Source: an uncultured bacterium (lineage in GTDB: Bacteria; Verrucomicrobiota; Lentisphaeria; Victivallales; UBA1829). From it: a stretch of DNA of 64,000 bases. The stretch is taken from contig CASFTV010000003.1 in assembly GCA_949297765.1 (NCBI GenBank), positions 62,001 through 126,000 of the forward strand, written 5' to 3'. Numbering within the stretch: the first letter of the stretch is position 1; each line of letters starts with the position of its first letter. This document shows positions 25,317 through 34,551 of the stretch, piece after piece. Made by a program: the position numbers and the translations under genes. The notes under the pieces were generated by a model that saw only the letters and a program-made list of their open reading frames with translations, did not search any database and was not told the DNA's origin.

Positions 25317-26342
25317 TCAGCTGCCGGAGGGGAAAAGGAGTTTCGAGAGTTTTTCCGCCAGCTCCGCGGCACCGGATGCGTTCGGATTGATTTTATCGCG
25401 GGAAAAGAAGGTATCGGACGGAAGAAGAGTTGTGCCGTCGATCACGCGCATGCCGTTTGCCTCGCCGAACGCCCGGATGGCTTCCCGGTAGGGCGCTGTT
25501 GCGGAACCGCCCTTCAGCGGCGTCACCAGGACCACGGGAGTTTCCGGCTGCCGGCTGCGGAAAGTCTGGAAAAACCGTTCCAGATTCTTTTTGAAGACCG
25601 GAAGAGTCGTCCCGCTTTTCCAGTCGTGGGTTCCGGTCATCACGAGAAGGAGATCCATCTTCAGGGGCGCGAGAAACTCCGCATGCCACGGAGTCAGAAG
25701 TGTTTCAGGCATTGCGACATTGACGAGTTCCCAGTTTCCGGCACGGCCGAGCAGATACGGGAAAGAGTTCTGAACAGGCTGCAGCACACCGCCCTGCGCA
25801 ATGGAATCCCCGTACAGGACAATCCGTTTCCCGAGAGGTTTCGGGGTGCCGAATTTCGCGCGGTCGGAAACGGTGACGCCGAGAAGTTCCACGGAATCGC
25901 CGGAAGGGAGGATCACCTCGTATTCGTGCATGGTGCCGTCCGCCGGAATGCGGAAGGAGAGATCCCTGCGGAAATAGCGGGTGCGTTTCCGGTTGTCCAC
26001 CGTGAAGGTGTTTTCGGGCTTGAATTCACCGTCGATCAGGAAGATGCCGGTGCTTTCCATCGGGACATCGGGATGGTGGAGACCATTGTAGCGGACTTTG
26101 ATCCGGATGCTCCGGCTGTCGGTTTTGAATCGGATCCGTCCGCCGGGATTGTCGTGTTCGAGATGGTTCCGGTGCGGAATCAGACGGCTGAACACCATTC
26201 TCTGATTCCGCCGCGGCCCCTCCACAAACGTTTTCGAGACAAATCCCGCATACTCCAGACGGGGATCATCCAACGGGATCTCCAGCGCAGCCAGCGGCAG
26301 GAACACCGAAAGCAGAAGCGGGATCAGGAGTGCGCGCATCAT
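25317..26342 (-). CDS. exported SGNH/GDSL hydrolase-like protein with altered catalytic motifs
   Basis: A 341-residue protein with a signal peptide (MMRALLIPLLLSVFLPLAAL), an N-terminal beta-sandwich (about 30-160) and a flavodoxin-like SGNH domain. Block I is intact (VLYGDSIAQGG, with the Ser). Block III, normally GxND, reads GTHD, and block V, normally DxxHPN, reads DKINPN, so the catalytic His position is Asn. Secreted SGNH enzymes of this layout deacetylate polysaccharides; this one may be inactive or use a changed geometry. The ATG at 26342 overlaps the thioesterase stop; the next codon is also ATG. Confidence 0.82.
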   Translation of the reverse strand: MMRALLIPLLLSVFLPLAALEIPLDDPRLEYAGFVSKTFVEGPRRNQRMVFSRLIPHRNHLEHDNPGGRIRFKTDSRSIRIKVRYNGLHHPDVPMESTGIFLIDGEFKPENTFTVDNRKRTRYFRRDLSFRIPADGTMHEYEVILPSGDSVELLGVTVSDRAKFGTPKPLGKRIVLYGDSIAQGGVLQPVQNSFPYLLGRAGNWELVNVAMPETLLTPWHAEFLAPLKMDLLLVMTGTHDWKSGTTLPVFKKNLERFFQTFRSRQPETPVVLVTPLKGGSATAPYREAIRAFGEANGMRVIDGTTLLPSDTFFSRDKINPNASGAAELAEKLSKLLFPSGS

Positions 26343-26743
26343 GCTTTCCCATCCAGAAAATAACCGGTCATGGAGCTTTTTGCAACGATTTTTCCGGAGG
26401 CGTTGAAGATCTCCACATCGCAGACGCAGATGCTTTTCCCGGCATTGACGACCCGGGCAACCGCTTTCAGACTCTCCCCCGAACCGGGACGAAGATAGGA
26501 GATGGAACTTCCCAGCCCGACGCACGGACGCCCATAGGAGTTCGACGCGCCGGCAAACGCAAGATCGCAGAGCGTGAACAACGCGCCGCCCTGTACGATT
26601 CCAAGTCCGTTCATTGAATGCTCCGTCACCCGGAGTTCCGCCTCCGCGTATCCCTCCCGCACCTCGGTCAGACGGATTCCGTTGTACGCGCAGAACCGAT
26701 CCTCCCTGTTCAACCGTTCCATGACAGCATTGCAGTCCACCAT
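26339..26743 (-). CDS. PaaI-like hotdog-fold acyl-CoA thioesterase
   Basis: A 134-residue hotdog-fold thioesterase of the PaaI/YdiI group. The signature HSMNGLGIVQGGALFTLCDLAF (cited in part: NGLGIVQGGALFTLCD) has the helix-capping GG and the Asp that serves as general acid/base in this clade, and GLGSSISYLRPG forms the next strand. It hydrolyses acyl-CoA thioesters; the chain is unknown. The ATG at 26743 has an AAGGAAAAGG stretch upstream. The stop overlaps the SGNH start. Confidence 0.87.
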   Translation of the reverse strand: MVDCNAVMERLNREDRFCAYNGIRLTEVREGYAEAELRVTEHSMNGLGIVQGGALFTLCDLAFAGASNSYGRPCVGLGSSISYLRPGSGESLKAVARVVNAGKSICVCDVEIFNASGKIVAKSSMTGYFLDGKA

Positions 26744-26821
26744 TTTTTCACCTTTTCCTTCTGTTTCCTGAAGCTGTTCCGGCGGAGCGCGGCCGCACCA
26801 CGCGGTCTCTCCGCCGGACAT

Positions 26822-28318
26822 TCAAGCGTATTTTCGTTTCAGCATTCTGAGATACGGTGCGGGATCGGCGCACGCCTTCCCGGTCGCGATCTTCAGAAGT
26901 TCCGACGTACTGTATTTTGCTCCGTACACATGAATCCGGGTCCGGAGCCATTCCCGGAGCGGAGCATAGTTGCCCGCCGCGATCTCCTGCGGAATCTCCG
27001 GATTCTCTTTGAGCGCCGCCTCCCAGAGCTGCGCCGAAATCACATTGCCCATCGCATAGGACGGGAAGTATCCGAATTCGCCCATTGCCCAGTGGACGTC
27101 CTGAAGCACGCCTTCCGTATCGGAGCGGACCTCGATTCCCAGCAGCTCTTTCATGCCGCAGTTCCAGGCGTCGGCGAGATCCGCAACCTTCAGACGGCGT
27201 TCCAGAAGAGCCTTTTCCAGTTCATAGCGCAGAATGATATGCAGATTATAGGTCAGCTCGTCCGCCTCCACGCGGATCGGCGACGGCTCCGCGAGATTGA
27301 GCGCCGCAAGGAAACGCTCCATCGACACCCCTTCCAGCGCGGAAGCATACAGTTTCCGCACCCGCGGATACCAGAATTCCCAGAACTCCGGCGACCTCGC
27401 CACCAGATTCTCCCAGAGCCGCGACTGCGATTCGTGCATGGAAAACGAAGCCCCGTCGCCGAGCGGAGTCCGCGCATATTTTTTGTCGATTCCCTGCTCA
27501 TAGAGTGCATGGCCGCCCTCGTGGACCGAGCTGAACAGTGCGGAAAACGGCTTCCCCGGAAAGACTTTCGTTGTGACTCGCACGTCGTAGAGACCGATCG
27601 ACGTTGTAAACGGATGAACAGACCGGTCCTGGCGTCCATGCTTCCAGTCGTATCCCATCCGGGAGAGAACCTGTTCCGTCAGGGCAATCTGCTTCGAGGC
27701 GGGATAGCGCCCGTCGAAAAAGGAAAGATCGGGTTTCGTTTTTTTCAACGCGCTGCGCAGAATCGCCGTCTGCTCTTTTTTCAAACGGGAGAAGACACGG
27801 TCCAGATCGGCGCAGGTTGCCCCCTCGTCAAACCGGTCGAGCAGCGGATCGCAGGGATGCGCATACGGCTCAAAGAACGAGAGATATTCAAACTTCAGCT
27901 CCAGAAGTTCCTGCAGATGAGGGGCAAACCGGCGGAAGGACTGTTCCTCCCGGGCGCATTCCCACGCGGTATTGGCGCGGGAACAGGCTTCGGCGTTTCT
28001 GCGGACCCAGGAAGAGGGAGTCCGGCGTTCCCGTTCGAATTCCCGGCGGACCTTCCCGATCAGGCGGGCGTCGTCCGAATCGGGATCAAGGGAAGCGCTC
28101 CGGGCGTCCAGACGGTCGATCAGATGCCCGAGCTCGGAGGAGACCGACTTTGCATGCGCGACTTCCTCCAGCGTTGCAAGCTGGAAGGCGCGGGATTCGA
28201 TGGAACCGGGAGCCATGCAGGTCCGCATATCCCAGTCGAGAAGCGCCGCGGCGGCGTGGAGATCGGAAATCGTCCCGAGGAGTGTTTTCAATTTTTCCAG
28301 ATCATTTTCAAAGCTCAT
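26822..28318 (-). CDS. M32 family carboxypeptidase (carboxypeptidase Taq-like)
   Basis: A 498-residue metallocarboxypeptidase, the usual length of the M32 family, which removes C-terminal residues broadly except Pro. The zinc motif HEGGH is in SSVHEGGHALYEQGI (near 263-267), followed downstream by MHESQSRLWENLV with the third ligand Glu and the family Arg. The N-terminus (LEKLKTLLGTISDLHAAAALLDWD) and the end (ALKENPEIPQEIAAGNY) are typical. No signal peptide, so cytoplasmic. It starts 7 bases after the AsmA-like gene stops, with GGAG about 10 bases before the ATG. Confidence 0.94.
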   Translation of the reverse strand: MSFENDLEKLKTLLGTISDLHAAAALLDWDMRTCMAPGSIESRAFQLATLEEVAHAKSVSSELGHLIDRLDARSASLDPDSDDARLIGKVRREFERERRTPSSWVRRNAEACSRANTAWECAREEQSFRRFAPHLQELLELKFEYLSFFEPYAHPCDPLLDRFDEGATCADLDRVFSRLKKEQTAILRSALKKTKPDLSFFDGRYPASKQIALTEQVLSRMGYDWKHGRQDRSVHPFTTSIGLYDVRVTTKVFPGKPFSALFSSVHEGGHALYEQGIDKKYARTPLGDGASFSMHESQSRLWENLVARSPEFWEFWYPRVRKLYASALEGVSMERFLAALNLAEPSPIRVEADELTYNLHIILRYELEKALLERRLKVADLADAWNCGMKELLGIEVRSDTEGVLQDVHWAMGEFGYFPSYAMGNVISAQLWEAALKENPEIPQEIAAGNYAPLREWLRTRIHVYGAKYSTSELLKIATGKACADPAPYLRMLKRKYA

Positions 28319-28325
28319 GCGTTCT

Positions 28326-31199
28326 CTACTCCCATTGATAGGTGTTGAAATTGCCTTGCAGACGGCGTTCGAGAATCCACGAAACCGGCGTCAGGAGACG
28401 CGACATGGCGTCGAACGGAAGCGTGCTGCGGAGAAGTTCCGCCCGGACGCGGACATCGAAACTGTCATTCTGCCAGCGATAGATGCCGGAGGCGTTCAGG
28501 GAGACCAGTCCGCCGTCGCTTCTCAGATCCCGGAAGGAAAGGTGGTCGTTTTCGAGTTTGAAATCTCCGCTGATCCGGGTGATGGAGCCGAAGCTGTCCA
28601 GCGACCATACCCGTCCGATGATCCGGAGAAAACTTCCAAGGATCGGAACAGTCCAGAGATTGCTCCCCCGGACGGTCATCCCGCCTCCGCCGTTCAGAAG
28701 CAGATGTCCGCGACGGTTGTAGGAAAGGGCCGCATCCAGATCCACCGAACAGGTTGCGTTCCGGTACTCCTCCGGCGGAGCAGCGGAATCGGGATTGAAA
28801 CTTTTCAGCATGGAATAGAGATTGGCGGAGGTCAAACGCGCACTGACGTTTCCTTTCCGCGTATCGAAATCATAAAGATAGTCCATCTGCAGACGGCCTT
28901 CGCTGAAATGCGCTTCGCCGCCGCGGAAGGAGACGGTGTTGTCGGCATAATGGAGCGCCGCATCGACATCGTCGATCCGGATTCCCTGCCAGCGGCAGGA
29001 GCCGTTGGAGATCACCGCATGGAAACGGCTTTTTGTCTCGTCGGCATAATTCAGAACACCGTTTGCCTCGACACGCATCGGATACGGGAAGTCGATGTAC
29101 TCGCTGCCCCATCCCGGATACAGGGAACGGATCATGTCATTGCCGACGATCGTGCTGGAAAGCTGGAAATTCAGTATCCCGTCCGGTTTCTCGAAGGAGA
29201 GATTCCGGCGGGAGGGGACATAGTCCGCGGACATCGACATCTTTCCTTCGGCGGTTTCCAGAATCACATCCGGCAGAATCAGACGGTTCTCGGCGTCAAT
29301 GATAAACCGCGCCGCTCCGTAGCGGAACGGGATCTTCTGATATGCAAAATCCCGGATGACGACGCTGCCGCTCAGAAAGTAGAAAGGTTCGGCTCCGTAG
29401 TCGGCATAGAGATCCGCCGACAGCTCCACGGTATTCGGCGCGGACGGCCATTGAAGATTGCGCGTCAGGCTTGTGACAAACTCCTTGTGCGACTTGCCGA
29501 GCGCTTCGATCATGTATCCGGGCGATCCCGAACAGACCACGCTGGCGGAAAGCGTGCGCGCGGAAGGTTCGCAGAACAGATGCCCGGTCACGCGCGATCC
29601 GTCCGGGAGAACCGCCTCCATCTTTTCCGCGCGGATCGTGGACGTGGTGAACATCACCGTCGATTCCAGAGACTTCAGAACGATTCCCTTCACCTGAAGA
29701 TCGTTCAGGCGGACCCGGAACTCCCCGGCAAGATCGCGAACCTTGTGAAGAGGAAATGCCAGCGATCCCTGAAACGCGATATTGGTCCGGCTGGCGGGAG
29801 TCCGCAGAATCACATTTTCCCGGAGCAGTGCGGAAATTTCCGGAGAAAGGAGTTTCTCCAGTTCCGCGGCTCCCGCATTTCCGTTCAGGGTTGCCCGGAA
29901 CTGTTCATCGGAGAGGAGGAAAGTTCCCCGGATGGAGCCGCCCTCCTTCAAGGCCGCGTTCAGAAGCGAACCGGAAAACGAGCGGCCGTCGGCGATCACG
30001 TTGAGCGAAAGATCCCGGAAATCCAGATTGTGAATATTCAGGTGGGGAAAACGGACGTTCAGCCGTCCCCGGCAGCTGTGGCCGGAAAGAGAAAAATTCT
30101 CCAGCGTTCCCTCAAACGAAACGGTTTCCTTGTCGATTCTGATATTTTCCATGATGCTCTGCCGGAGGGAGTCGTCCAGCAGCAGAATCAGATCCGAAAT
30201 GCGGCAGACTCCCTTCACCTGGCCGGTGGCCGCGTTTCCGCCGCCGTCGTATGTTCCGGACGCGGCAATGAAAAATCCGTTCCCGAGATCAATCCGGACG
30301 CGGTCCAGTGAAACGATCCCGTCTTTCAGCGAGGCCTCCTCCTCGACGGATTCGATCCTCAATCCGCCGTAGCGGAATGCCGGAATCCGGAACGACGCCG
30401 TGGCCGAGGTCTGTTTGAAATCGGTCATGTTGATCCGGAATTCCAGTTTGCAGGAGGGCTCCTCATGGAATCTTTTTTCATGAATTCTCTGCAGGGAGTA
30501 GAGAACTTTTCTTCGTACCGCAAGGGGAATCGTCCGGACAAAAGAGACATAAGGGGAGAGTGCGGGTTCCGGAGCCGCATTTCCGGAACGCGGCGGATCT
30601 CCGGTTTTCTCCGAGTCCCGTTCTCCGGTAAGGGAGGCGCAGAGTTCGTTAATCCACATTGCGCCGGAATAGTGAAGCAGATTGTCGACCGTGCCGTGCA
30701 TGGAGAAACGGACTCCGTTCAGCGATCCTTCCGCCCGGGAGACCCGGATCTCGCCCGGCGCACCCGACAGAGAAGCATTCACATTGGAAATCACAAGCCG
30801 GTCGTACCGTCCCTCCATACCGGATTCCGGGAAGAGCGGAAACGCGGCATACCCCTGGGCGATTTCGAGAGCGAAGGGAAACAGGACTCCCCGGAAAACC
30901 AGCAGAGGAGCAAAATCAATCCGGACCCGTTCAGCGGAAAACTCCGGCAGTTCCGTTCCGCCCGTCAGACGGACTCCGGTGCAAACGACGCCGTTCCAGA
31001 TTCCCGCCCGGAGAGAATCCATCTCCAGACGGTATCCGTACTTCTCCGCCGACTGCTCGATTCTGCGGATCACGGACTCCGGCAGACCGCGTGTTTCAAA
31101 ACAGAAATCCGCAATGGCGAACAGCAGCAGAAACGCCGTGAACACCACCAGTGCCCAGCGGAGACGGCGGCTTTTGAAACAGGCTCGGATCAGAGACAT
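28326..31199 (-). CDS. AsmA/TamB-like envelope protein
   Basis: A 957-residue protein with one N-terminal transmembrane helix (about 15-35, WALVVFTAFLLLFAIADF) and a long beta-rich periplasmic part of repeated short strands, ending in an AsmA-like C-terminal region (about 800-940, GGMTVRGSNLWTVPILGSFL). The family includes AsmA, TamB and YhdP, bridge-like proteins that span the periplasm and move phospholipids to the outer membrane or aid its assembly. That role is inferred from family. No clear promoter was found upstream, although 31200-31370 holds a GC-rich hairpin (GTCCGC/GCGGAC). Confidence 0.8.
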   Translation of the reverse strand: MSLIRACFKSRRLRWALVVFTAFLLLFAIADFCFETRGLPESVIRRIEQSAEKYGYRLEMDSLRAGIWNGVVCTGVRLTGGTELPEFSAERVRIDFAPLLVFRGVLFPFALEIAQGYAAFPLFPESGMEGRYDRLVISNVNASLSGAPGEIRVSRAEGSLNGVRFSMHGTVDNLLHYSGAMWINELCASLTGERDSEKTGDPPRSGNAAPEPALSPYVSFVRTIPLAVRRKVLYSLQRIHEKRFHEEPSCKLEFRINMTDFKQTSATASFRIPAFRYGGLRIESVEEEASLKDGIVSLDRVRIDLGNGFFIAASGTYDGGGNAATGQVKGVCRISDLILLLDDSLRQSIMENIRIDKETVSFEGTLENFSLSGHSCRGRLNVRFPHLNIHNLDFRDLSLNVIADGRSFSGSLLNAALKEGGSIRGTFLLSDEQFRATLNGNAGAAELEKLLSPEISALLRENVILRTPASRTNIAFQGSLAFPLHKVRDLAGEFRVRLNDLQVKGIVLKSLESTVMFTTSTIRAEKMEAVLPDGSRVTGHLFCEPSARTLSASVVCSGSPGYMIEALGKSHKEFVTSLTRNLQWPSAPNTVELSADLYADYGAEPFYFLSGSVVIRDFAYQKIPFRYGAARFIIDAENRLILPDVILETAEGKMSMSADYVPSRRNLSFEKPDGILNFQLSSTIVGNDMIRSLYPGWGSEYIDFPYPMRVEANGVLNYADETKSRFHAVISNGSCRWQGIRIDDVDAALHYADNTVSFRGGEAHFSEGRLQMDYLYDFDTRKGNVSARLTSANLYSMLKSFNPDSAAPPEEYRNATCSVDLDAALSYNRRGHLLLNGGGGMTVRGSNLWTVPILGSFLRIIGRVWSLDSFGSITRISGDFKLENDHLSFRDLRSDGGLVSLNASGIYRWQNDSFDVRVRAELLRSTLPFDAMSRLLTPVSWILERRLQGNFNTYQWE

Positions 31200-31370
31200 T
31201 TTTTCCCTTGCGGTCTTTCCGGTTCAGTCGGCCCGCCCGAATCGGAGCCGTCCGCGGCGGACCCTTCCGGACGGTCTGATAATTTGCCTCCGGAAACAGG
31301 AAATTACAAATGCTTTCCCCGAAAAACAGCTTCATTTCCGGATTTTTTTTAAAACGGCCTTTTTCTCCGG

Positions 31371-31399
31371 TTGATTTCAGGAAAAAGAAGCACTATATT
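31371..31399 (+). promoter_or_regulatory. promoter of pyrH-frr
   Basis: TTGATT (31371-31376), 17 bases, TATATT (31394-31399). The ATG chosen for pyrH lies 36 bases downstream. Confidence 0.7.
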
Positions 31400-31435
31400 T
31401 CCGAACTTTAACTTTTGATGGAGTTTCAGGGAAAA

Positions 31436-32152
31436 ATGAGCGCACCGGTATACCGAAGAGTGTTGTTGAAAATCAGTGGAGAATCCCTTCAGGGGAGCAA
31501 AGGGCACGGATACGATCCGGAAGCCGTGGCCTCCGTGGCTGCGCGGATCCGGGAGGCTCTTGATTCGGGCGTTGAAATCGCCCTTGTCGTCGGAGCGGGA
31601 AACATCTGGCGCGGACTGGCGAATTCCAAAGGAGGAATGGACCGCGTCACGGCGGATCAGATGGGAATGCTCGCGACAGCAATGAACGCGCTCTGTCTGA
31701 AGGAGGCATTCCGTCAGGCGGGCGTTGCCTGTGCAGTGCACTCCGCGGTCGGAATGGAACCGTTCCTGCCGCGCTACAACCGGGATGAAGCGCTCCGCGA
31801 ACTCGCGGAACATAAACTTGTCCTGTTCGCCTGCGGAACGGGATCGCCGTTTTTCACGACCGACACCACCGCCGCGCTCCGGGCTCTGGAAATCAACGCC
31901 CAGGCGCTGCTCAAGGCGACAAAAGTCAACGGGATCTACACGGCCGATCCGAAAAAGGATCCCGCCGCGACCCGTTTTGAAACCATCTCGTTTCCGGAGG
32001 TTCTCTCCAGAAAACTGGCGGTCATGGACGCCGCCGCGTTTTCGCTCTGCTCTGAAAACGGACTGCATATTGTGGTGTTCGACTTCGATGAACCGGGCGC
32101 TCTGCTCAAAGTCCTCCACGGAGACAACTCCGTCGGAACCGTGGTTTCCTAA
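31436..32152 (+). CDS. pyrH: uridylate (UMP) kinase
   Basis: Phosphorylates UMP to UDP, the first step from UMP to UTP and CTP. The 238 residues match bacterial hexameric PyrH (E. coli 241). Visible: LLKISGESLQG, VVGAGNIWRG, DQMGMLATAMNAL, FACGTGSPFFTTDTTAALRA, and the KVNGIYTADPKKDP nucleotide site. The start at 31436 has AGGGA 4-5 bases upstream and fits the family; the ATG at 31418 has no ribosome-binding site. frr follows 34 bases later, the near-universal pyrH-frr pairing. Confidence 0.97.
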   Translation: MSAPVYRRVLLKISGESLQGSKGHGYDPEAVASVAARIREALDSGVEIALVVGAGNIWRGLANSKGGMDRVTADQMGMLATAMNALCLKEAFRQAGVACAVHSAVGMEPFLPRYNRDEALRELAEHKLVLFACGTGSPFFTTDTTAALRALEINAQALLKATKVNGIYTADPKKDPAATRFETISFPEVLSRKLAVMDAAAFSLCSENGLHIVVFDFDEPGALLKVLHGDNSVGTVVS

Positions 32153-32186
32153 ATCCGGATCAAACGATATAAAACAGGAGAAAAAA

Positions 32187-32753
32187 ATGACGGACGAAAT
32201 GCTGCTGCTCGTAGACGAAATGGAAGAAAACATGCAGAAGGCCCAGGACGCGATGAAAAACGACTTTGCGGCCATCCGCACCGGGAAAGCCTCTCCCGCC
32301 CTTGTCGAAAACATCACGGTGGAATACTACGGAGCCAAGTCCCGGATCCGCGACATTGCGGGAATCGCGACGCCGGAAGCTCGCCTGATCACCATTCAGC
32401 CCTGGGACCAGAGCGCGGTCAAATCCATTGAAAAAGCCATTCAGGAATCCAATCTCGGAATCTCTCCGGTCAGCGACGGCCGCGTGATCCGTCTTCCGAT
32501 TCCGCCGCTCTCCCAGGAACGCCGCCAGATGCTCGGCAAACAGGTCAAGAGCCGTGCGGAGGAAGCCCGCGTCGCCGTCCGCAACATCCGCAGAGACGCC
32601 AACGAAACCGCAAAGAAGGCACAGAAAGCCTCCGAAATCACCGAGGACGAACTCAAGGACATGCTCGAAAAAATCCAGAAAATCACCGACAAGAGCATCG
32701 CCCAGATCGACGCCCTGATGGAGGACAAGGAAAAAGAACTCATGGCGTTCTGA
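32187..32753 (+). CDS. frr: ribosome recycling factor
   Basis: RRF, which with EF-G splits the post-termination ribosome. At 188 residues it is the usual size (about 185). Characteristic segments are the DFAAIRTGKASPALVENI helix, YYGAKSRIRDIAGIATPEAR, the TIQPWDQSAVKSIEKAI stretch, and a C-terminal helical bundle rich in Lys and Glu. AGGAG lies 6 bases before the ATG. The next gene starts 10 bases after the stop. Confidence 0.97.
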   Translation: MTDEMLLLVDEMEENMQKAQDAMKNDFAAIRTGKASPALVENITVEYYGAKSRIRDIAGIATPEARLITIQPWDQSAVKSIEKAIQESNLGISPVSDGRVIRLPIPPLSQERRQMLGKQVKSRAEEARVAVRNIRRDANETAKKAQKASEITEDELKDMLEKIQKITDKSIAQIDALMEDKEKELMAF

Positions 32754-32763
32754 CCTCCTTTCC

Positions 32764-34551
32764 ATGAACAGGACATTGTTCAGACGCTCCTCCTTTTATC
32801 TGCCGGCGGCACTTGCCGCCGGTGCTTTTCTCCTGCGCATGATCGCGGGACTTCAACTTCTCCGCGGGGATCCCTCCGCGTTTGCGCCTCCCGCTTCAAC
32901 GGATATGGCCACCTACCGGACCATCTCCGAGCAGATTCTCAACGGGCATTTTCCTGATGTTTTTTATTATCAGCCGTTTTATTATTCTGTATTTCTGCCT
33001 CTGGCGCAATGTCTGACGGGGCCGTCCGGATTCATGGTGGTTCTGGCGCAGTCGCTCTGCGGAGCGGCGGCAGTCTGGTTTGCCGCGCTCTCCGGGTGGA
33101 TCCTCGGGGGAAAGAGGGCCGGAATCTTTGCCGGACTGCTGCTGGCGTTATCCGGACTGGCGGTTCTGTATACGCCATACCGTCTGATCGCGGTTTCCCA
33201 GCTCTGCTGGTTCACGCTGCTGCTGTATCTGACTCTGCGGGCGATGTTCCGGGGAGGAGCGGTCCGCTGGTTTGCGGCGGGAGTGGTTCTCTCCATTGCG
33301 ATTCTCTCCCGCGGAAATGCGCTGATTTTTCTGATTCCGCTGCTCCTTGCCTGTTTCTGGGGAGAGCGGAAATTCCGCCGGGCGACGCGGATGCGGACTG
33401 CCGTCTGCGCGGCATGGATTCTTCTTGGAACCTGGCTGCCCCAGATTCCGTTCATGGCGGTCAACACGATTCATACCGGAACGCTGAGCGGGCCGAGTAC
33501 GGCGGGAAGCGCGGTCCTTGCGCTCGGAAACACGAAAGAGGCGCCGCCGGGCGGACTCGAATATCCGGACTCCTTCCAGATCTGGACGGAAAATGCGGAA
33601 CAACGATCCGTTCCGATGCGGATCTTCGACTGGTTTCTGGAAGAACCTCTGGCCTTTCTGGAACTCTCCTTCCGGAAATGTTTTCTTTTCTGGAATTGTT
33701 TCGACATACCGAACAACATCAATCCGGAGTTCAGCCGGAGCCGGAGTGCGCTTCTGCGGACAGTGCCGCTGATTCCAAGCGGAATTCTCCTTGTTCTTGC
33801 GCTGGCGGGAATGGCGGTTGCCGGAGTTGCGGGACACCACCGGAAAAAAATGATGCTGTTTCTTCTTTTCCTGCTTCTCTACTGGCTTGCGACGGCGGGA
33901 TTTTACAATCTCGGACGGTTCCGCCTTCCGGCGTTCGGTTTTTTCGCCATTGCGGGAGCTCTGTTTCTGGACGAACTGATTCGCTCGTTCCGGAGGAAGG
34001 AATACAAACGGCTGTTTCTTTACGATGCCTCCGCGCTTCTCGCAGCATTTTTCCTGGTGTATCCCGGATACGACCTGTACCGGGAAACGGCGGAAGCGCC
34101 GCTGATGCGTCTGGCGCGTCCGAACGGGGTCCGGGTGGCGTTTCCGGACGGATCGTATCTGATTTACGATCACGGGCCGGCCTCCTTCGGCGGCTGGAAT
34201 GCGGTCCGCGGCGACAATTTCATAAAAACGTTCTCCGAATCCGGCATTCCCCCTTCCCGCTTCGTAACGTTTTCCATTGCGCTTCTGAAAACGGCGGAGT
34301 ATCCGCCGGCGGAACTCATTGTCAACGGAGTCCGGCAGAGTCTGGAAGGTCTTCAGCCGGGCCGGACGGCCTTTGTTTCGCTCCGTCTGCCCCGTCCGGA
34401 GAACGGCGAATACCGCATCACGCTTTCGGGCGCGGTTGCGGCGGTTGCCGATCTCCAGAGGGAATACGGACGGACCCTCTCCGCCGGACGCCCCATGCCG
34501 TATGAGCTGCTGGTCCGGATCCGGACGGAGAAGCCGGCGGCCGGTCAGTGA
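32764..34551 (+). CDS. GT-C family membrane glycosyltransferase (ArnT/PMT-like)
   Basis: A 595-residue integral membrane protein with about ten to twelve transmembrane helices over residues 10-440. The first periplasmic loop (about 45-65) holds an Asp in PASTDMATYRTISEQIL, in the position of the acidic catalytic loop of GT39/GT83 enzymes (ArnT, PMT), which use lipid-linked sugar donors. A soluble beta-rich C-terminal domain covers about 450-595. The presumed role is transfer of a sugar from a polyprenyl phosphate to an envelope acceptor; donor and acceptor are unknown. It follows frr closely, but a functional link is unlikely. Confidence 0.75.
   Translation: MNRTLFRRSSFYLPAALAAGAFLLRMIAGLQLLRGDPSAFAPPASTDMATYRTISEQILNGHFPDVFYYQPFYYSVFLPLAQCLTGPSGFMVVLAQSLCGAAAVWFAALSGWILGGKRAGIFAGLLLALSGLAVLYTPYRLIAVSQLCWFTLLLYLTLRAMFRGGAVRWFAAGVVLSIAILSRGNALIFLIPLLLACFWGERKFRRATRMRTAVCAAWILLGTWLPQIPFMAVNTIHTGTLSGPSTAGSAVLALGNTKEAPPGGLEYPDSFQIWTENAEQRSVPMRIFDWFLEEPLAFLELSFRKCFLFWNCFDIPNNINPEFSRSRSALLRTVPLIPSGILLVLALAGMAVAGVAGHHRKKMMLFLLFLLLYWLATAGFYNLGRFRLPAFGFFAIAGALFLDELIRSFRRKEYKRLFLYDASALLAAFFLVYPGYDLYRETAEAPLMRLARPNGVRVAFPDGSYLIYDHGPASFGGWNAVRGDNFIKTFSESGIPPSRFVTFSIALLKTAEYPPAELIVNGVRQSLEGLQPGRTAFVSLRLPRPENGEYRITLSGAVAAVADLQREYGRTLSAGRPMPYELLVRIRTEKPAAGQ

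Noticed and set aside
31200-31370. Riboswitch or tRNA-like structure before pyrH
   Set aside because: Only one short GC hairpin is visible, with no conserved core of a known riboswitch class and no tRNA cloverleaf.
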